64,000 nt of DNA from Dokdonella sp. (lineage in GTDB: Bacteria > Pseudomonadota > Gammaproteobacteria > Xanthomonadales > Rhodanobacteraceae): contig JANQAE010000004.1 of NCBI GenBank assembly GCA_024707225.1, positions 496,001 through 560,000 on the forward strand, written 5' to 3'. The translations under genes were made by a program, and so were the position numbers. The notes under the pieces were generated by a model. That model saw only the letters and a list, made by a program, of their open reading frames with translations. It was not told the DNA's origin and searched no databases. This document shows positions 26,636-35,145 of this stretch, piece after piece (the first letter of the stretch is position 1; every line of letters begins with the position of its first letter).

Positions 26636-26911
26636 TTGAATGCCGTTTCCCTCCTGCGTGTCGATACGACGCCGGGTTCCCTGCAGCCTGCGTTGCGCGA
26701 GTGCGTCGCGCGCGCGGTGCGCCGCTATCTGTCCGACGTCGACGCCCAGCCCAGCGAAGGGCTGCACGAACTGGTGCTGCGCGAAGTGGAGATCCCGCTG
26801 CTGCACGAGGTCATGAACTGCTACGGCGGCAACCAGAGCAAGGCCGCCGCCGCACTCGGCATCAACCGCGCGACGTTGCGCAAGAAGCTGCAGCAGTACG
26901 GCCTGGCCTGA
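26636..26911 (+). CDS. fis: Fis-family nucleoid protein
   Basis: The 91-residue protein read from TTG at 26636 ends in the Fis helix-turn-helix (NQSKAAAALGINRATLRKKL, residues 69-88). It is preceded by the dimerisation helices (LHELVLREVEIPLLHEVMNC). The nearby ATG at 26640 is out of frame, so TTG is the closest start that keeps family length (about 90-98). Fis bends DNA and activates rRNA and other growth genes. fis directly upstream of purH is the usual xanthomonad arrangement. Confidence 0.88.
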   Translation: MNAVSLLRVDTTPGSLQPALRECVARAVRRYLSDVDAQPSEGLHELVLREVEIPLLHEVMNCYGGNQSKAAAALGINRATLRKKLQQYGLA

Positions 26912-26942
26912 GCGGCCGGACCGCGCGCCGGCGCGGCGTCGC

Positions 26943-26963
26943 TATAATGCGCGGCCCTTTTTC
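26943..26963 (+). promoter_or_regulatory. purH promoter -10 and CCCTTTTTC initiation region
   Basis: A perfect TATAAT (26943-26948) is followed by GCGCGG and CCCTTTTTC. There is no recognisable -35. The discriminator is GC-rich, and transcription would begin in or next to the C/T run. The same arrangement (TACCAT GCACG CCCTTTTTC) precedes purD. Confidence 0.6.
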
Positions 26964-26981
26964 GCTGCCCGGGATGTTGCC

Positions 26982-28555
26982 GTGTCCGATTCTTCCGCCG
27001 TGGCGATCCGCCGCGCGCTGCTCAGCGTCTCCGACAAGACCGGTCTGATCGACCTGGCCGCGGCCTGGCCGCGCGCGACGTCGAACTGCTCTCGACCGGC
27101 GGCACCGCGCGTGCGCTGCGCGAAGCCGGGCTGGCCGTGCGCGATGTCGGCGACCTGACCGGCTTTCCCGAGATCATGGACGGGCGCGTCAAGACGCTGC
27201 ACCCGAAAGTGCACGGCGGCCTGCTCGGCCGGCGCGGCACCGACGATGCGGTGATGGCCGAGCACGGCATCGCGCCGATCGATCTGCTGGTGCTGAACCT
27301 CTATCCGTTCGAGCGCGTCGCCGCCGACCCGTCGAGCACGTTCGACGAGGTCGTCGAGAACATCGACATCGGCGGCCCGGCGATGCTGCGCGCAGCCGCG
27401 AAGAACTTCGCGCACGTCGCGGTCGCGACCGATCCGGCGCAGTACGCAGCGCTGCTCGCCGAGCTGGACACAGGCGCCGGCGCACTGTCGGCGGCCACGC
27501 GCTTCGCGCTGGCCGTCGCCGCATTCAACCGCGTCGCGCGCTACGACGCGGCGATCGCCGATCACCTGTCCTCGATCGGCCCGGACGGCAGCCGCAGCGC
27601 GTTCCCGGCGCAGCGCCACGACATCTCGATCAAGCTGATGGACCTGCGCTACGGCGAGAACCCGCACCAGCAGGCCGCGTTCTACCGCGACGCCGAGCCG
27701 CTGCCCGGCACGCTGGCGACGCTGCGCGCGCTGCAGGGCAAGGAGCTCAGCTACAACAACCTCGCCGACGCCGATGCGGCCTGGGAATGCGTGCGCCAGT
27801 TCGACGCGCCGGCCTGCGTGGTCGTCAAGCACGCCAATCCCTGCGGCGTCGCGCAGGCCGCGACGATCGGCGCGGCCTACGAACTGGCATATGCCACCGA
27901 CCCGACCTCGGCCTTCGGCGGCATCATCGCGTTCAACCGCCCGCTCGACGCGGCCACCGCCAAGACGATCCTCGACCGCCAGTTCGTCGAGGTGCTGATC
28001 GCGCCGGCCGTCGACGCCGACGCGCGCGCGGTCTGCGCGAAGAAGCCCAACGTGCGCGTGATCGAGATTCCGCCCGGCGCGGGCCGCAACGCGTTCGAGC
28101 TCAAGCGCGTGGGCTCCGGCCTGCTCGTGCAGAGCGCCGACGTGCGCGAGGTGCGCCGCGACGAGCTGCGCGTCGTCACGCGGCAGGCGCCGACCGCGGC
28201 GCAGACCGACGATCTGCTGTTCGCCTGGCGCGTCGCCAAGTTCGTCAAGTCCAATGCGATCGTCTACGCGCGCGACCTGCGCACGGTCGGCATCGGCGCC
28301 GGCCAGATGAGCCGCGTCGTCAGCGCGAAGATCGCCGCACTCAAGGCCGAGGAGGCCGGCATCGCCGTGCCCGGCAGCGTGATGGCGAGCGATGCGTTCT
28401 TCCCGTTCCGCGACGGCATCGACGCGGCGGCCGCGGCCGGCATCGCCGCGGTGATCCAGCCCGGCGGCTCGATGCGCGACGAGGAAGTGATCGCCGCGGC
28501 CGACGAGGCCGGCATCGCGATGGTGTTCACCGGCGTGCGGCATTTCCGCCACTGA
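26982..28555 (+). CDS. purH: Bifunctional AICAR formyltransferase/IMP cyclohydrolase (one frameshift)
   Basis: PurH performs the last two steps of IMP synthesis. From GTG at 26982 the reading [20 protein letters not shown] enters the MGS-like IMP cyclohydrolase domain. That domain continues in another frame as [20 protein letters not shown], so one C has been lost near 27059 (expected GCCCGCGGC). The transformylase half has [19 protein letters not shown] (around residue 210), [11 protein letters not shown] (around 275) and [19 protein letters not shown] at the end. Total length without the lesion is about 524 residues, as in the family. The intact remainder suggests a sequencing error. Followed by a bidirectional terminator. 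Confidence 0.93.
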
Positions 28556-28592
28556 CGGCGCGCCGCGCGTTCCGGGCGAGGCGAGCGACAAG

Positions 28593-28617
28593 AAAGGGGC
28601 CGCCCAGCGGCCCCTTT
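28593..28617. terminator. Bidirectional terminator between purH and the lipoprotein gene
   Basis: AAAGGGGCCGC-CCA-GCGGCCCCTTT is a perfect 11-bp inverted repeat with A/T at its edges. It serves purH (rightward) and the convergent lipoprotein gene (leftward), 37 bp after the purH stop. Confidence 0.8.
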
Positions 28618-28663
28618 CCAATCGTGCGTGCGGCGAGACACCCTCGCCGCGGACGAGGCGCGA

Positions 28664-29200
28664 TCAGTCGCGCTTGAGGTCCTTGGCGGCCGACTCGGCG
28701 TCGTCGAGCGTGCGCTTGGCGCGCGCCTTGGCGGCCTCGTGTGCGGCATCCGCCTGATCCTTGCATGCGCCCTGCTGGGCCGAGGCCAGCGTGTCGCAGC
28801 GCTCCTTGGCGACCTTCAGCGCGGCATCGGCCTCGGCGATCGCCAGATCGTAGTCGGCCTTGGCCTGGGTCTTGAGCGTATCGGACTGGACGTCGGCGAC
28901 GTCCTTGCCGGCGTCGCGCGCGACATCGGTCGCATCGCTCTGCGCCTCATTGATCTTCTCGTTGGCCTTGGTCTCGGCCTGGGCGACCTCGGCGCGCGCC
29001 TCGGCGGTCGCGGCGTCGAGCTTGCGCTGCGCCTCGGCGGCCTTCTCGTTGGCCTGCTGCTGCGCCTTGGCGACGTCTTCGGCCGCCTTCTGGCGTGCCT
29101 GCTCGACCTTGCGATCCGCCTCGGCGGCGGAATCCTGCTGGCTGCAGGCGGACAGACCCAGAACGGCCGCGATCGCGGCGACCAGCAACGTGTTCTTCAT
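28664..29200 (-). CDS. Coiled-coil lipoprotein
   Basis: The 178-residue protein has a lipoprotein signal ([20 protein letters not shown], lipobox LSAC with Cys19). The rest is nearly all charged, alanine-rich helix ([19 protein letters not shown] and similar heptads) with two further cysteines (ERCDTL, GACKDQ). After lipidation it would be a rod-like envelope protein; the residue after Cys is Ser, compatible with outer-membrane sorting. No enzymatic domain. An AGGAGAACC site precedes the ATG. Monocistronic. Confidence 0.8.
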   Translation of the reverse strand: MKNTLLVAAIAAVLGLSACSQQDSAAEADRKVEQARQKAAEDVAKAQQQANEKAAEAQRKLDAATAEARAEVAQAETKANEKINEAQSDATDVARDAGKDVADVQSDTLKTQAKADYDLAIAEADAALKVAKERCDTLASAQQGACKDQADAAHEAAKARAKRTLDDAESAAKDLKRD

Positions 29201-29353
29201 GATGGTTCTCCTGATGGGACGGCCCCCGCCGGATGCCCCTCTCGGGTCCTTCCGGGCGCGGCGTGCATTGGAGTGCCGCGTTCATGAACGCGCTGTGATC
29301 GGCCCGATCGCATGCAGCCTCGCCGTTCAGCAAACGGCCGCCGCAGCGGCGCC

Positions 29354-29893
29354 TCAACCGGCGAACCCGCCCTCGGCGAGAAACGCCGCTTCCTCGGCGC
29401 GGGTCTCGCGTCCGAGCATCGCGTTGCGATGCGGAAAACGGCCGAAGCGGCGCACGATCGCGCGATGGTCCTCGGCGTGGGCGAGCGGCTCCTCGCCGAG
29501 CGTGCGCATCAGCTGCACCGACCGGTCCTGATCGGCCGCATCTTCCGAATGCGCGAACGGCAGATAGCAGAACAGGCGCAGCTCCGGCTCGATCGCGCGG
29601 TCCAGGCCCAGCGCGAGCGCGTCGCGCGCGATCCGCCGCGCCAGCGGATCGGTCGCGTACATGTGCGCGCTGCCGCGGAAGGCGTTGCGCGGGAACTGGT
29701 CGAGCAGCAGCAACAGCGCGAGCACGCCCTCCGGCCGCGTCCGCCACGCGTCGAGCTCGCCGCGCGCGGCGGCGAAATGGGTGTCGAGGAAGCGCTCGCG
29801 GAAGCGTGCGTCGAAGGCCGGATCCTTGTCGAACCACTGCGCCGGTCCGGCTTCGCGCCAGAACGCGACGACGTCGGCGGCCGTATCGCGCAT
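29354..29893 (-). CDS. DUF924 family protein
   Basis: The protein is 179 residues with family motifs VVAFWREAGPAQWFDKDPAFD at the N-terminus, LLLLDQFPRNAFRGSAHMYA in the middle and FAHSEDAADQDRSV. It ends RRFGRFPHRNAMLGRETRAEE. DUF924 is an all-helical, TPR-like fold with no established biochemical role. Its ATG overlaps the stop of the upstream Kef-type gene (TGATG), so the two are translationally coupled. Confidence 0.9.
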   Translation of the reverse strand: MRDTAADVVAFWREAGPAQWFDKDPAFDARFRERFLDTHFAAARGELDAWRTRPEGVLALLLLLDQFPRNAFRGSAHMYATDPLARRIARDALALGLDRAIEPELRLFCYLPFAHSEDAADQDRSVQLMRTLGEEPLAHAEDHRAIVRRFGRFPHRNAMLGRETRAEEAAFLAEGGFAG

Positions 29894-31731
29894 CAGGCTT
29901 CTTCGGCCGCTTCGCGCGTGACCGCGGCGGTCTCGGCGGTCAGCGGACGCGCCTCGCGGCGCGGCGTCGTGAACGGTGTCGGCACCGCACGCGGCGCATT
30001 GCCGAACGTCAGCGTGCGCCCGGCGCGCACGTCGCCGGCCGCGACCTCGAGCTCGAAGCGCTCGGCATCGCGGCGGCGTACCTGGTCGGCGGTATCGGCC
30101 GCCTCCTCGGCCTCGTGGCCGAGCACGCGCAGGGCCGTCTCGCCGAAGCGCAGCGCCGACTCGAAGGTCTCGCGGATCTGGAACTGGACGTTGCGCGCGA
30201 CCAGCTCGGCCGCGTGCTCGCGATCGTAGGCGCGCGCGATGACCTTGGCCTGCGGAAATTCCTCGTGCGCCAGCTCGCAGATCAGGTTGGCGGCCTGGCG
30301 GTCGTCGACGCAGACCGCGATCAGGCGCGCGGACTGCGCGCCCGACGCGCGCAGCACGTCCAGCCGCGTGCCGTCGCCGTAGTAGACGACGAAGCCGAAA
30401 TCGGCCGCGCTGCGGATCATCTCCACGTCGGTGTCGATGATCGTGACCTCGCAGCCGCGCGCGAGCAGGCACTGGCTCATGACCTGGCCGAACCGGCCGA
30501 AGCCGACGACCAGCACGGTGCCCGACAGGTCAGCGGCGACGTCGATGCCGTCCATCGACTCGACCTGCTTGGGAATCAGCGGCCGGACCAGGATCACGAA
30601 CAGCGGCGTCAGCGCCATCGACAGCACGACGATCGCGGTCAGGTTGGCGTTGACGGTCGCGTCGATGACCTGGACCGCCGACGCCGCCGCAAACAGCACG
30701 AACGCGAACTCGCCGCCCTGCGCCATCAGCACGGCACGGTCCATCGCTTCGGCGTGGCTGCTGCGCATCAGCCGCGCGACGGCGTAGATGCAGGCCGCCT
30801 TGGCCGCCATCATCGCCAGCACGCCCGAGACGATCAGCGGCCAGTTGCGCGCGACGACCGCCAGATCGAGCGACATGCCCACGGCCAGGAAGAACAGGCC
30901 GAGCAGGATGCCGCGGAACGGCTCGATGTCGGCCTCCAGCTGATGGCGGAACGTCGACTCGGACAGCAGCACGCCGGCCAGGAATGCGCCCATCGCCATC
31001 GACAGGCCGCCGACCTGCATCAGCAGCGCCGCGCCGAGCACGACCAGCAGCGCCGCCGCGGTCATGACCTCGCGCGCCTTGGCCGCGGCGAGAATCCGGA
31101 ACAGCGGATTGAGCAGCCAGATGCCGGCCGCGATCAGGCCGGCCAGCGCGGCGATGCCGATGCCGACACTGAGCCAGCGCGATTCGGCCCCGTGGTCGGT
31201 CATCGCCGGCGAGATGAACGCGACCAGCGCCAGCAGCGGCACGATCAGCAGATCCTCGAACAGCAGGATCGAGACGATCTTCTGCCCGCGCGGCAGTGCG
31301 ATGTCGCCGCGCTCGCCGAGCAGCTGCATCACGATCGCGGTCGAGGTCAGCACGAAGCCGGCCGCGCCGATGAAGGCCACCGGCAGCGTGAATCCGAATG
31401 CAAGGCCGACGCCGGTCAGCGCCGCCGTGCACAGCGCGATCTGCAGACTGCCCAGGCCGAAGATTTCCTGGCGCAGGCTCCACAGATGCGAGGGCCGCAT
31501 CTCCAGGCCGATCACGAACAGGAACATCACGACGCCGAGCTCGGCGACGTGCAGGATCGCCTGCGGATCGGAGAACCAGCCCAGGCCAAACGGGCCGATC
31601 AGCAGGCCGGCCGCGAGATAGCCGAGTACCGAGCCCAGGCCCAGCCGCCGGAAGATCGGCACCATGACCACGGCCGCGCCGAGCAGCGCCACCACGTTGA
31701 CCAGTTCGCTACCGCCCGCCTCTGCCGCCAT
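29893..31731 (-). CDS. kefC: Kef-type K+/H+ antiporter (CPA2 family)
   Basis: The 612-residue protein has about 12 membrane segments (residues 10-385) including GLGSVLGYLAAGLLIGP and FGFTLPVAFIGAAGFVLTSTA. An RCK_N (NAD-binding) domain starts at VLVVGFGRFGQVMSQ (around 415) and ends near VKVIARAYDR-like AKVIARAYDREHA. A long hydrophilic tail follows. Kef proteins release potassium when glutathione adducts form, acidifying the cytoplasm. No kefF/kefG-type oxidoreductase gene is adjacent. Kef versus a generic CPA2 exchanger cannot be decided from sequence alone. Cotranscribed with DUF924. Confidence 0.85.
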   Translation of the reverse strand: MAAEAGGSELVNVVALLGAAVVMVPIFRRLGLGSVLGYLAAGLLIGPFGLGWFSDPQAILHVAELGVVMFLFVIGLEMRPSHLWSLRQEIFGLGSLQIALCTAALTGVGLAFGFTLPVAFIGAAGFVLTSTAIVMQLLGERGDIALPRGQKIVSILLFEDLLIVPLLALVAFISPAMTDHGAESRWLSVGIGIAALAGLIAAGIWLLNPLFRILAAAKAREVMTAAALLVVLGAALLMQVGGLSMAMGAFLAGVLLSESTFRHQLEADIEPFRGILLGLFFLAVGMSLDLAVVARNWPLIVSGVLAMMAAKAACIYAVARLMRSSHAEAMDRAVLMAQGGEFAFVLFAAASAVQVIDATVNANLTAIVVLSMALTPLFVILVRPLIPKQVESMDGIDVAADLSGTVLVVGFGRFGQVMSQCLLARGCEVTIIDTDVEMIRSAADFGFVVYYGDGTRLDVLRASGAQSARLIAVCVDDRQAANLICELAHEEFPQAKVIARAYDREHAAELVARNVQFQIRETFESALRFGETALRVLGHEAEEAADTADQVRRRDAERFELEVAAGDVRAGRTLTFGNAPRAVPTPFTTPRREARPLTAETAAVTREAAEEA

Positions 31732-31985
31732 CTCGCTGTGCCCGCCGATCCGCCGGCGCTCATCGTAGCAGGCCGTCGCGATGCCGCTGATCCCGCGATC
31801 GGGGGATCACGATCGCAGCGGGACGCGGCGGCGGCGCATCCGCACACCCGGCCGGCGAGCGCAGCCGACGCGTCGGCGAATCGTCCGGACGGCGGCGGCG
31901 TGAAGCCGCCGGGCGCGCTCGCCGCGGTCCGCCGCCCCCGGCGCGCGGCAGTGCTCGCACGCGGCGAAGCCGATCGCGCCGGCGC

Positions 31986-33095
31986 CTACTTCTCGAGCAG
32001 GATCGCGAAATCCTGCAGGCTCTCGACGCGACTGCAGACGATCTTGAAGCAGACCAGCATCGGCACCGCCAGCAGCAGGCCGAGGATGCCCCATAGCCAG
32101 CCCCAGATCAGCAACCAGACGATGATCGCCAGCGGATTGAGATTGACCGTGCGGCCGAGCACCAGCGGTGTGAATATCTGGCTTTCGAGCGTATGCAGGG
32201 CCAGGTAGCCGGCCGCCGGCAGCAACGCGGCGCCGAGCGTCGGGAACTGCGCGAGGCCGACCAGGGCCAGCAGGGCCGCCATCACCATCGGCCCGACGTA
32301 CGGCGTCAGGTTCAGCAGGGCCGCCAGTGCGCCCCACAGCAGCGGCGTATCGACGCCGATCAGCCAGAGCAGGGCCGCCGTCGCGACGCCGAGTCCGAAA
32401 CTGGTGCAGCACACGGTCAGGAAATAGCGCGAGACGTCGTTCTGGATCGCACGTACGATGTCGACGGTCAGCCGCTTGGCCGACCAGGTCGGCCGCAGCA
32501 TCAGGATGCGCCGCAGCAGCGTGTCGCCGTAGAGCAGGAAGAAATACGTCAGCAGCACCACCGCGAGCACGCCGGCCAGCGCACGCGGCGTCGCCGCCAG
32601 CAGGTTCGCGCGTGCCGGCGTCTGCAGGACGACGCGGGTGCGTCGTGCTTCCTCGTCGCCGGCGATCTCGCCGAGCGAGGCGGTGACCTTGCTCGCTTCC
32701 TGGAACGGCCGCGTCAGCGCCTTCAGGCGCGGCGTCGCCTCGCGCAGCACGGTCGGCGCCCGGCCGACCCACTCGGCCGCGGCCGGATACAGCGCATTGG
32801 CGATGCCGCCGATCAGGCCGAGCAGCAGCGTGATCATCGCCAGCGCGGCCAGCCAGCGCGGCAGCCAGCGCTGCGTCAGGCGCCGCATCAACGGACTCAG
32901 CAGCAGCGCAAGGAATGCCGCCAGCAGGATCGGCAGGATCAGTTCGGCCGCGAAATAGCAGGTGTAGAGCACGCCGCCGGCGACGACGACGCCGAGCAGG
33001 CGATGGATGCGCACGTTGAGCATCACCTGCGCGCGGCGCAGATCGCCGAGCGTGGCCGGCGCGGCGTCGGGCGCGCGCTCGCTGGTCGGATCCAT
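31986..33095 (-). CDS. AI-2E family transporter (PerM-like)
   Basis: The 369-residue protein has about eight membrane segments and the family pattern: an N-terminal hairpin (LLGVVVAGGVLYTCYFAAEL), a soluble middle portion, then LLNLTPYVGPMVMAALLALV and LNPLAIIVWLLIWGWLWGI near the end. The ATG at 33095 is preceded by GGGGAGA; the track start at 33197 is too far upstream. Members include exporters and Na+/H+ antiporters; the named AI-2 role applies to few of them. Monocistronic, 255 bp downstream of which the Kef gene starts. Confidence 0.88.
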   Translation of the reverse strand: MDPTSERAPDAAPATLGDLRRAQVMLNVRIHRLLGVVVAGGVLYTCYFAAELILPILLAAFLALLLSPLMRRLTQRWLPRWLAALAMITLLLGLIGGIANALYPAAAEWVGRAPTVLREATPRLKALTRPFQEASKVTASLGEIAGDEEARRTRVVLQTPARANLLAATPRALAGVLAVVLLTYFFLLYGDTLLRRILMLRPTWSAKRLTVDIVRAIQNDVSRYFLTVCCTSFGLGVATAALLWLIGVDTPLLWGALAALLNLTPYVGPMVMAALLALVGLAQFPTLGAALLPAAGYLALHTLESQIFTPLVLGRTVNLNPLAIIVWLLIWGWLWGILGLLLAVPMLVCFKIVCSRVESLQDFAILLEK

Positions 33096-33435
33096 GGTGT
33101 CTCCCCGGTATAGGACGCGCCATTGTGCGCCGCCACCGCCGCGGCGCGCGACGCCGCGACGCGCGCCCGATTCATCCGCGGTTGCCGGCGGCGGCAACCG
33201 CGCCCGAAGCTGCGCAATGGTCCGGACCGCTGCGATGCGCGCCCGGTGATCGATCGGCGAGCGCCCTTGTGCGCCGGCAGTCCCGGGCCCGATCGCGACG
33301 CGCGCTCCACCCAGCCCGCCGGCGGTAGCGAAACCGATTCATTCCGGGCGTCGATTCCGTCACCGCTCGCTCGTCATACCCGCCGAGCGGCTGCCGTGCA
33401 GCGCTCATTCCCTATGACACCGAAGGAAGAACCCC
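33096..33435. other. Intergenic region between AI-2E transporter and VOC gene
   Basis: About 340 bp separating divergent genes. It is very GC-rich near the transporter and holds no open frame with a domain. It should contain both promoters; no consensus was confidently located. Confidence 0.4.
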
Positions 33436-33843
33436 GTGTCCAAGACGATCTTCATCAGCCTGCCGGTGGCCGACCTGGCCGCCTCGAGGGCGTTTTACCA
33501 GGCCCTGGGTTTCGAACCGAATGCTGCGTTCGGCGACGAGACCGCGGCCGCCATGGCGTGGAGCGAGTCGATCCACGTCATGCTGCTGGCGCATGCGCGC
33601 TGGCGCACGTTCACGCAGCGGCCACTCCCGCCGGACGGCACGATCGGACTGATGCTGTCGCTGTCGATGGACAGCCGTGACGCGGTCGATGGGATGAACC
33701 GCGCCGCCGCCGCTCACGGCGGACGAGCCGACGCGAACCCGCCCGAAGACCTGGGCTTCATGTACAGCCGCGACCTCGCCGATCCCGACGGGCATCTGTG
33801 GGGGATCGTCTGGATGGACCCCGCGGCGACGCCGGCTGCCTGA
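33436..33843 (+). CDS. VOC (glyoxalase/bleomycin resistance) family protein
   Basis: The 135-residue protein begins with GTG (VSKTIFISLPVADLAASRAF), preceded by GAAGGAAGAA. It shows the beta-alpha-beta-beta-beta pattern of a VOC module and ends DLADPDGHLWGIVWMDP, which contains the usual C-terminal acidic metal site region. This subgroup (PhnB/lactoylglutathione lyase-like) has no assigned substrate. Monocistronic. Confidence 0.85.
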   Translation: MSKTIFISLPVADLAASRAFYQALGFEPNAAFGDETAAAMAWSESIHVMLLAHARWRTFTQRPLPPDGTIGLMLSLSMDSRDAVDGMNRAAAAHGGRADANPPEDLGFMYSRDLADPDGHLWGIVWMDPAATPAA

Positions 33844-34087
33844 CGGCCGTGTGCCATGCGGACCGGCGCGGCGCAGCGACCGGTCCCGGGATGGGCCGTC
33901 CCGGCACAGCCGCCTGACGCCCGGCACGGCCGACACACCGTGGACCCGGCCGCCCGATCGGAACGGGCGCGGCAGGAGCCGTGCCTTCGCAGTCGCCGGC
34001 GCGGCGGCCGCGCGATCGGGGCGCTATTCGGCCGCGATTCGGGCGCGCCGTTATCTACTGGCCGCCCGACCGACCAGGAATGCCACC

Positions 34088-34378
34088 ATGCCGACCGTGT
34101 ACCTGCGCCTGACCGGCAGCGACGACGACGCCCGCACGCTGATCAATCTGATCTCCTCGCTCGACGGCATCGAACACGTCGAGGAGACCGACGATCTGAT
34201 GCCGCACATGGACGACGAGGACTCCAGTTCGGCCGGCCTGACCGACGACATCGGCCCGGGCTTCCACGCGATCGAAGTGCTGGCGCCGAACGACAACACG
34301 GCGCGGCGCGTGCGCGAGACCGCCGAGGCGCTCGCGCGCGAACTCGGCGCCGCGCTCGAGATCGTCGACGAGCCCTGA
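34088..34378 (+). CDS. Small acidic hypothetical protein
   Basis: The 96-residue protein starts MPTVYLRLTGSDDDARTLIN and contains a very acidic middle (EETDDLMPHMDDEDSSS). It ends with an alpha-beta pattern (FHAIEVLAPNDNTARRVRE) resembling an ACT-like fold. No signal peptide, no named family. CAGGAATG precedes the ATG. The extensin-like gene starts 18 bp downstream, so they are probably cotranscribed. Confidence 0.65.
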   Translation: MPTVYLRLTGSDDDARTLINLISSLDGIEHVEETDDLMPHMDDEDSSSAGLTDDIGPGFHAIEVLAPNDNTARRVRETAEALARELGAALEIVDEP

Positions 34379-34396
34379 GTTCGCCGCGGCTCGCGC

Positions 34397-35135
34397 GTGA
34401 GCGTCGTGCCCGACCCGCCGCCGAAGTCCGCCACGCGGGTCCGGCGCCTCCTGCTTGGGCTGCTCGCACTCGGGCTGGCCGCGCTGACCTGGGCCCTGCA
34501 GCGCGGCCATTGGGTGACCGAAGACCGCTGGAAACCCTGGGCGCCGCTGCGCGTGGACGATGCGCCGAACCTGCTGACGCCGCTCAAGCTGCGCCGGCTC
34601 GCGCAGGACGCGCCGCTGTGCCGAGCGGTGCTCGCGACGACCGGCTTTCGCTACGACACCGTGCCGGACCGCGTGACCGGGCCGGGCTGCGGATTCGAGA
34701 ATGCGGTGCGGATCCGCGCGACCGGCGTCGCCGTCGGCGCGCCGTTCCCGTTGAGCTGCCGCGCGCGCGGTGTCGCTGGCGCTGTGGGAGCGCCACAGCC
34801 TGCAGCGCGAGGCGCGTGAGCGGCTCGGTCAGCCGGTGGTCCGCATCGAGCATGTCGGCAGCTACGCCTGCCGCAACGTCTACGGCCGGCCCGACGCACG
34901 GCGCAGCCGTCACGCGACCGCCGACGCGTTCGACGTCGCCGGCTTCGTGCTCGCCGACGGCCGCCGCATCCGCGTACGCGGCGGCTGGAACGGCGAATCG
35001 GCCGAGGCGCAGTTCCTGCACGCGGTCCACCGCGGCGCGTGCCGCTGGTTCGACACCGTGCTCGGCCCCGACTACAACGCCGCGCATGCCGACCACCTGC
35101 ATCTGGACCGCGGCAGTTTCGGGCTGTGCCGCTGA
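34397..35135 (+). CDS. Extensin-like family protein (one frameshift)
   Basis: From GTG at 34397 the product has a membrane anchor (VRRLLLGLLALGLAALTWAL, residues 15-34). Part of the extensin-like C-terminal domain follows (APLCRAVLATTGFRYDTVPD, GCGFENAVRI). At about 34765, in a CGCGCG run, the frame shifts and the domain continues as SLALWERHSLQREARERLG, EHVGSYACRNVYG, FDVAGFVLADGRRI and GPDYNAAHADHLHLDRG. These His/Asp motifs resemble a D,D-carboxypeptidase-like metal site; the family is proposed to act on the cell envelope. Sequencing error or new mutation cannot be separated here. Confidence 0.85.
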
Positions 35136-35145
35136 GCGGCAGCGG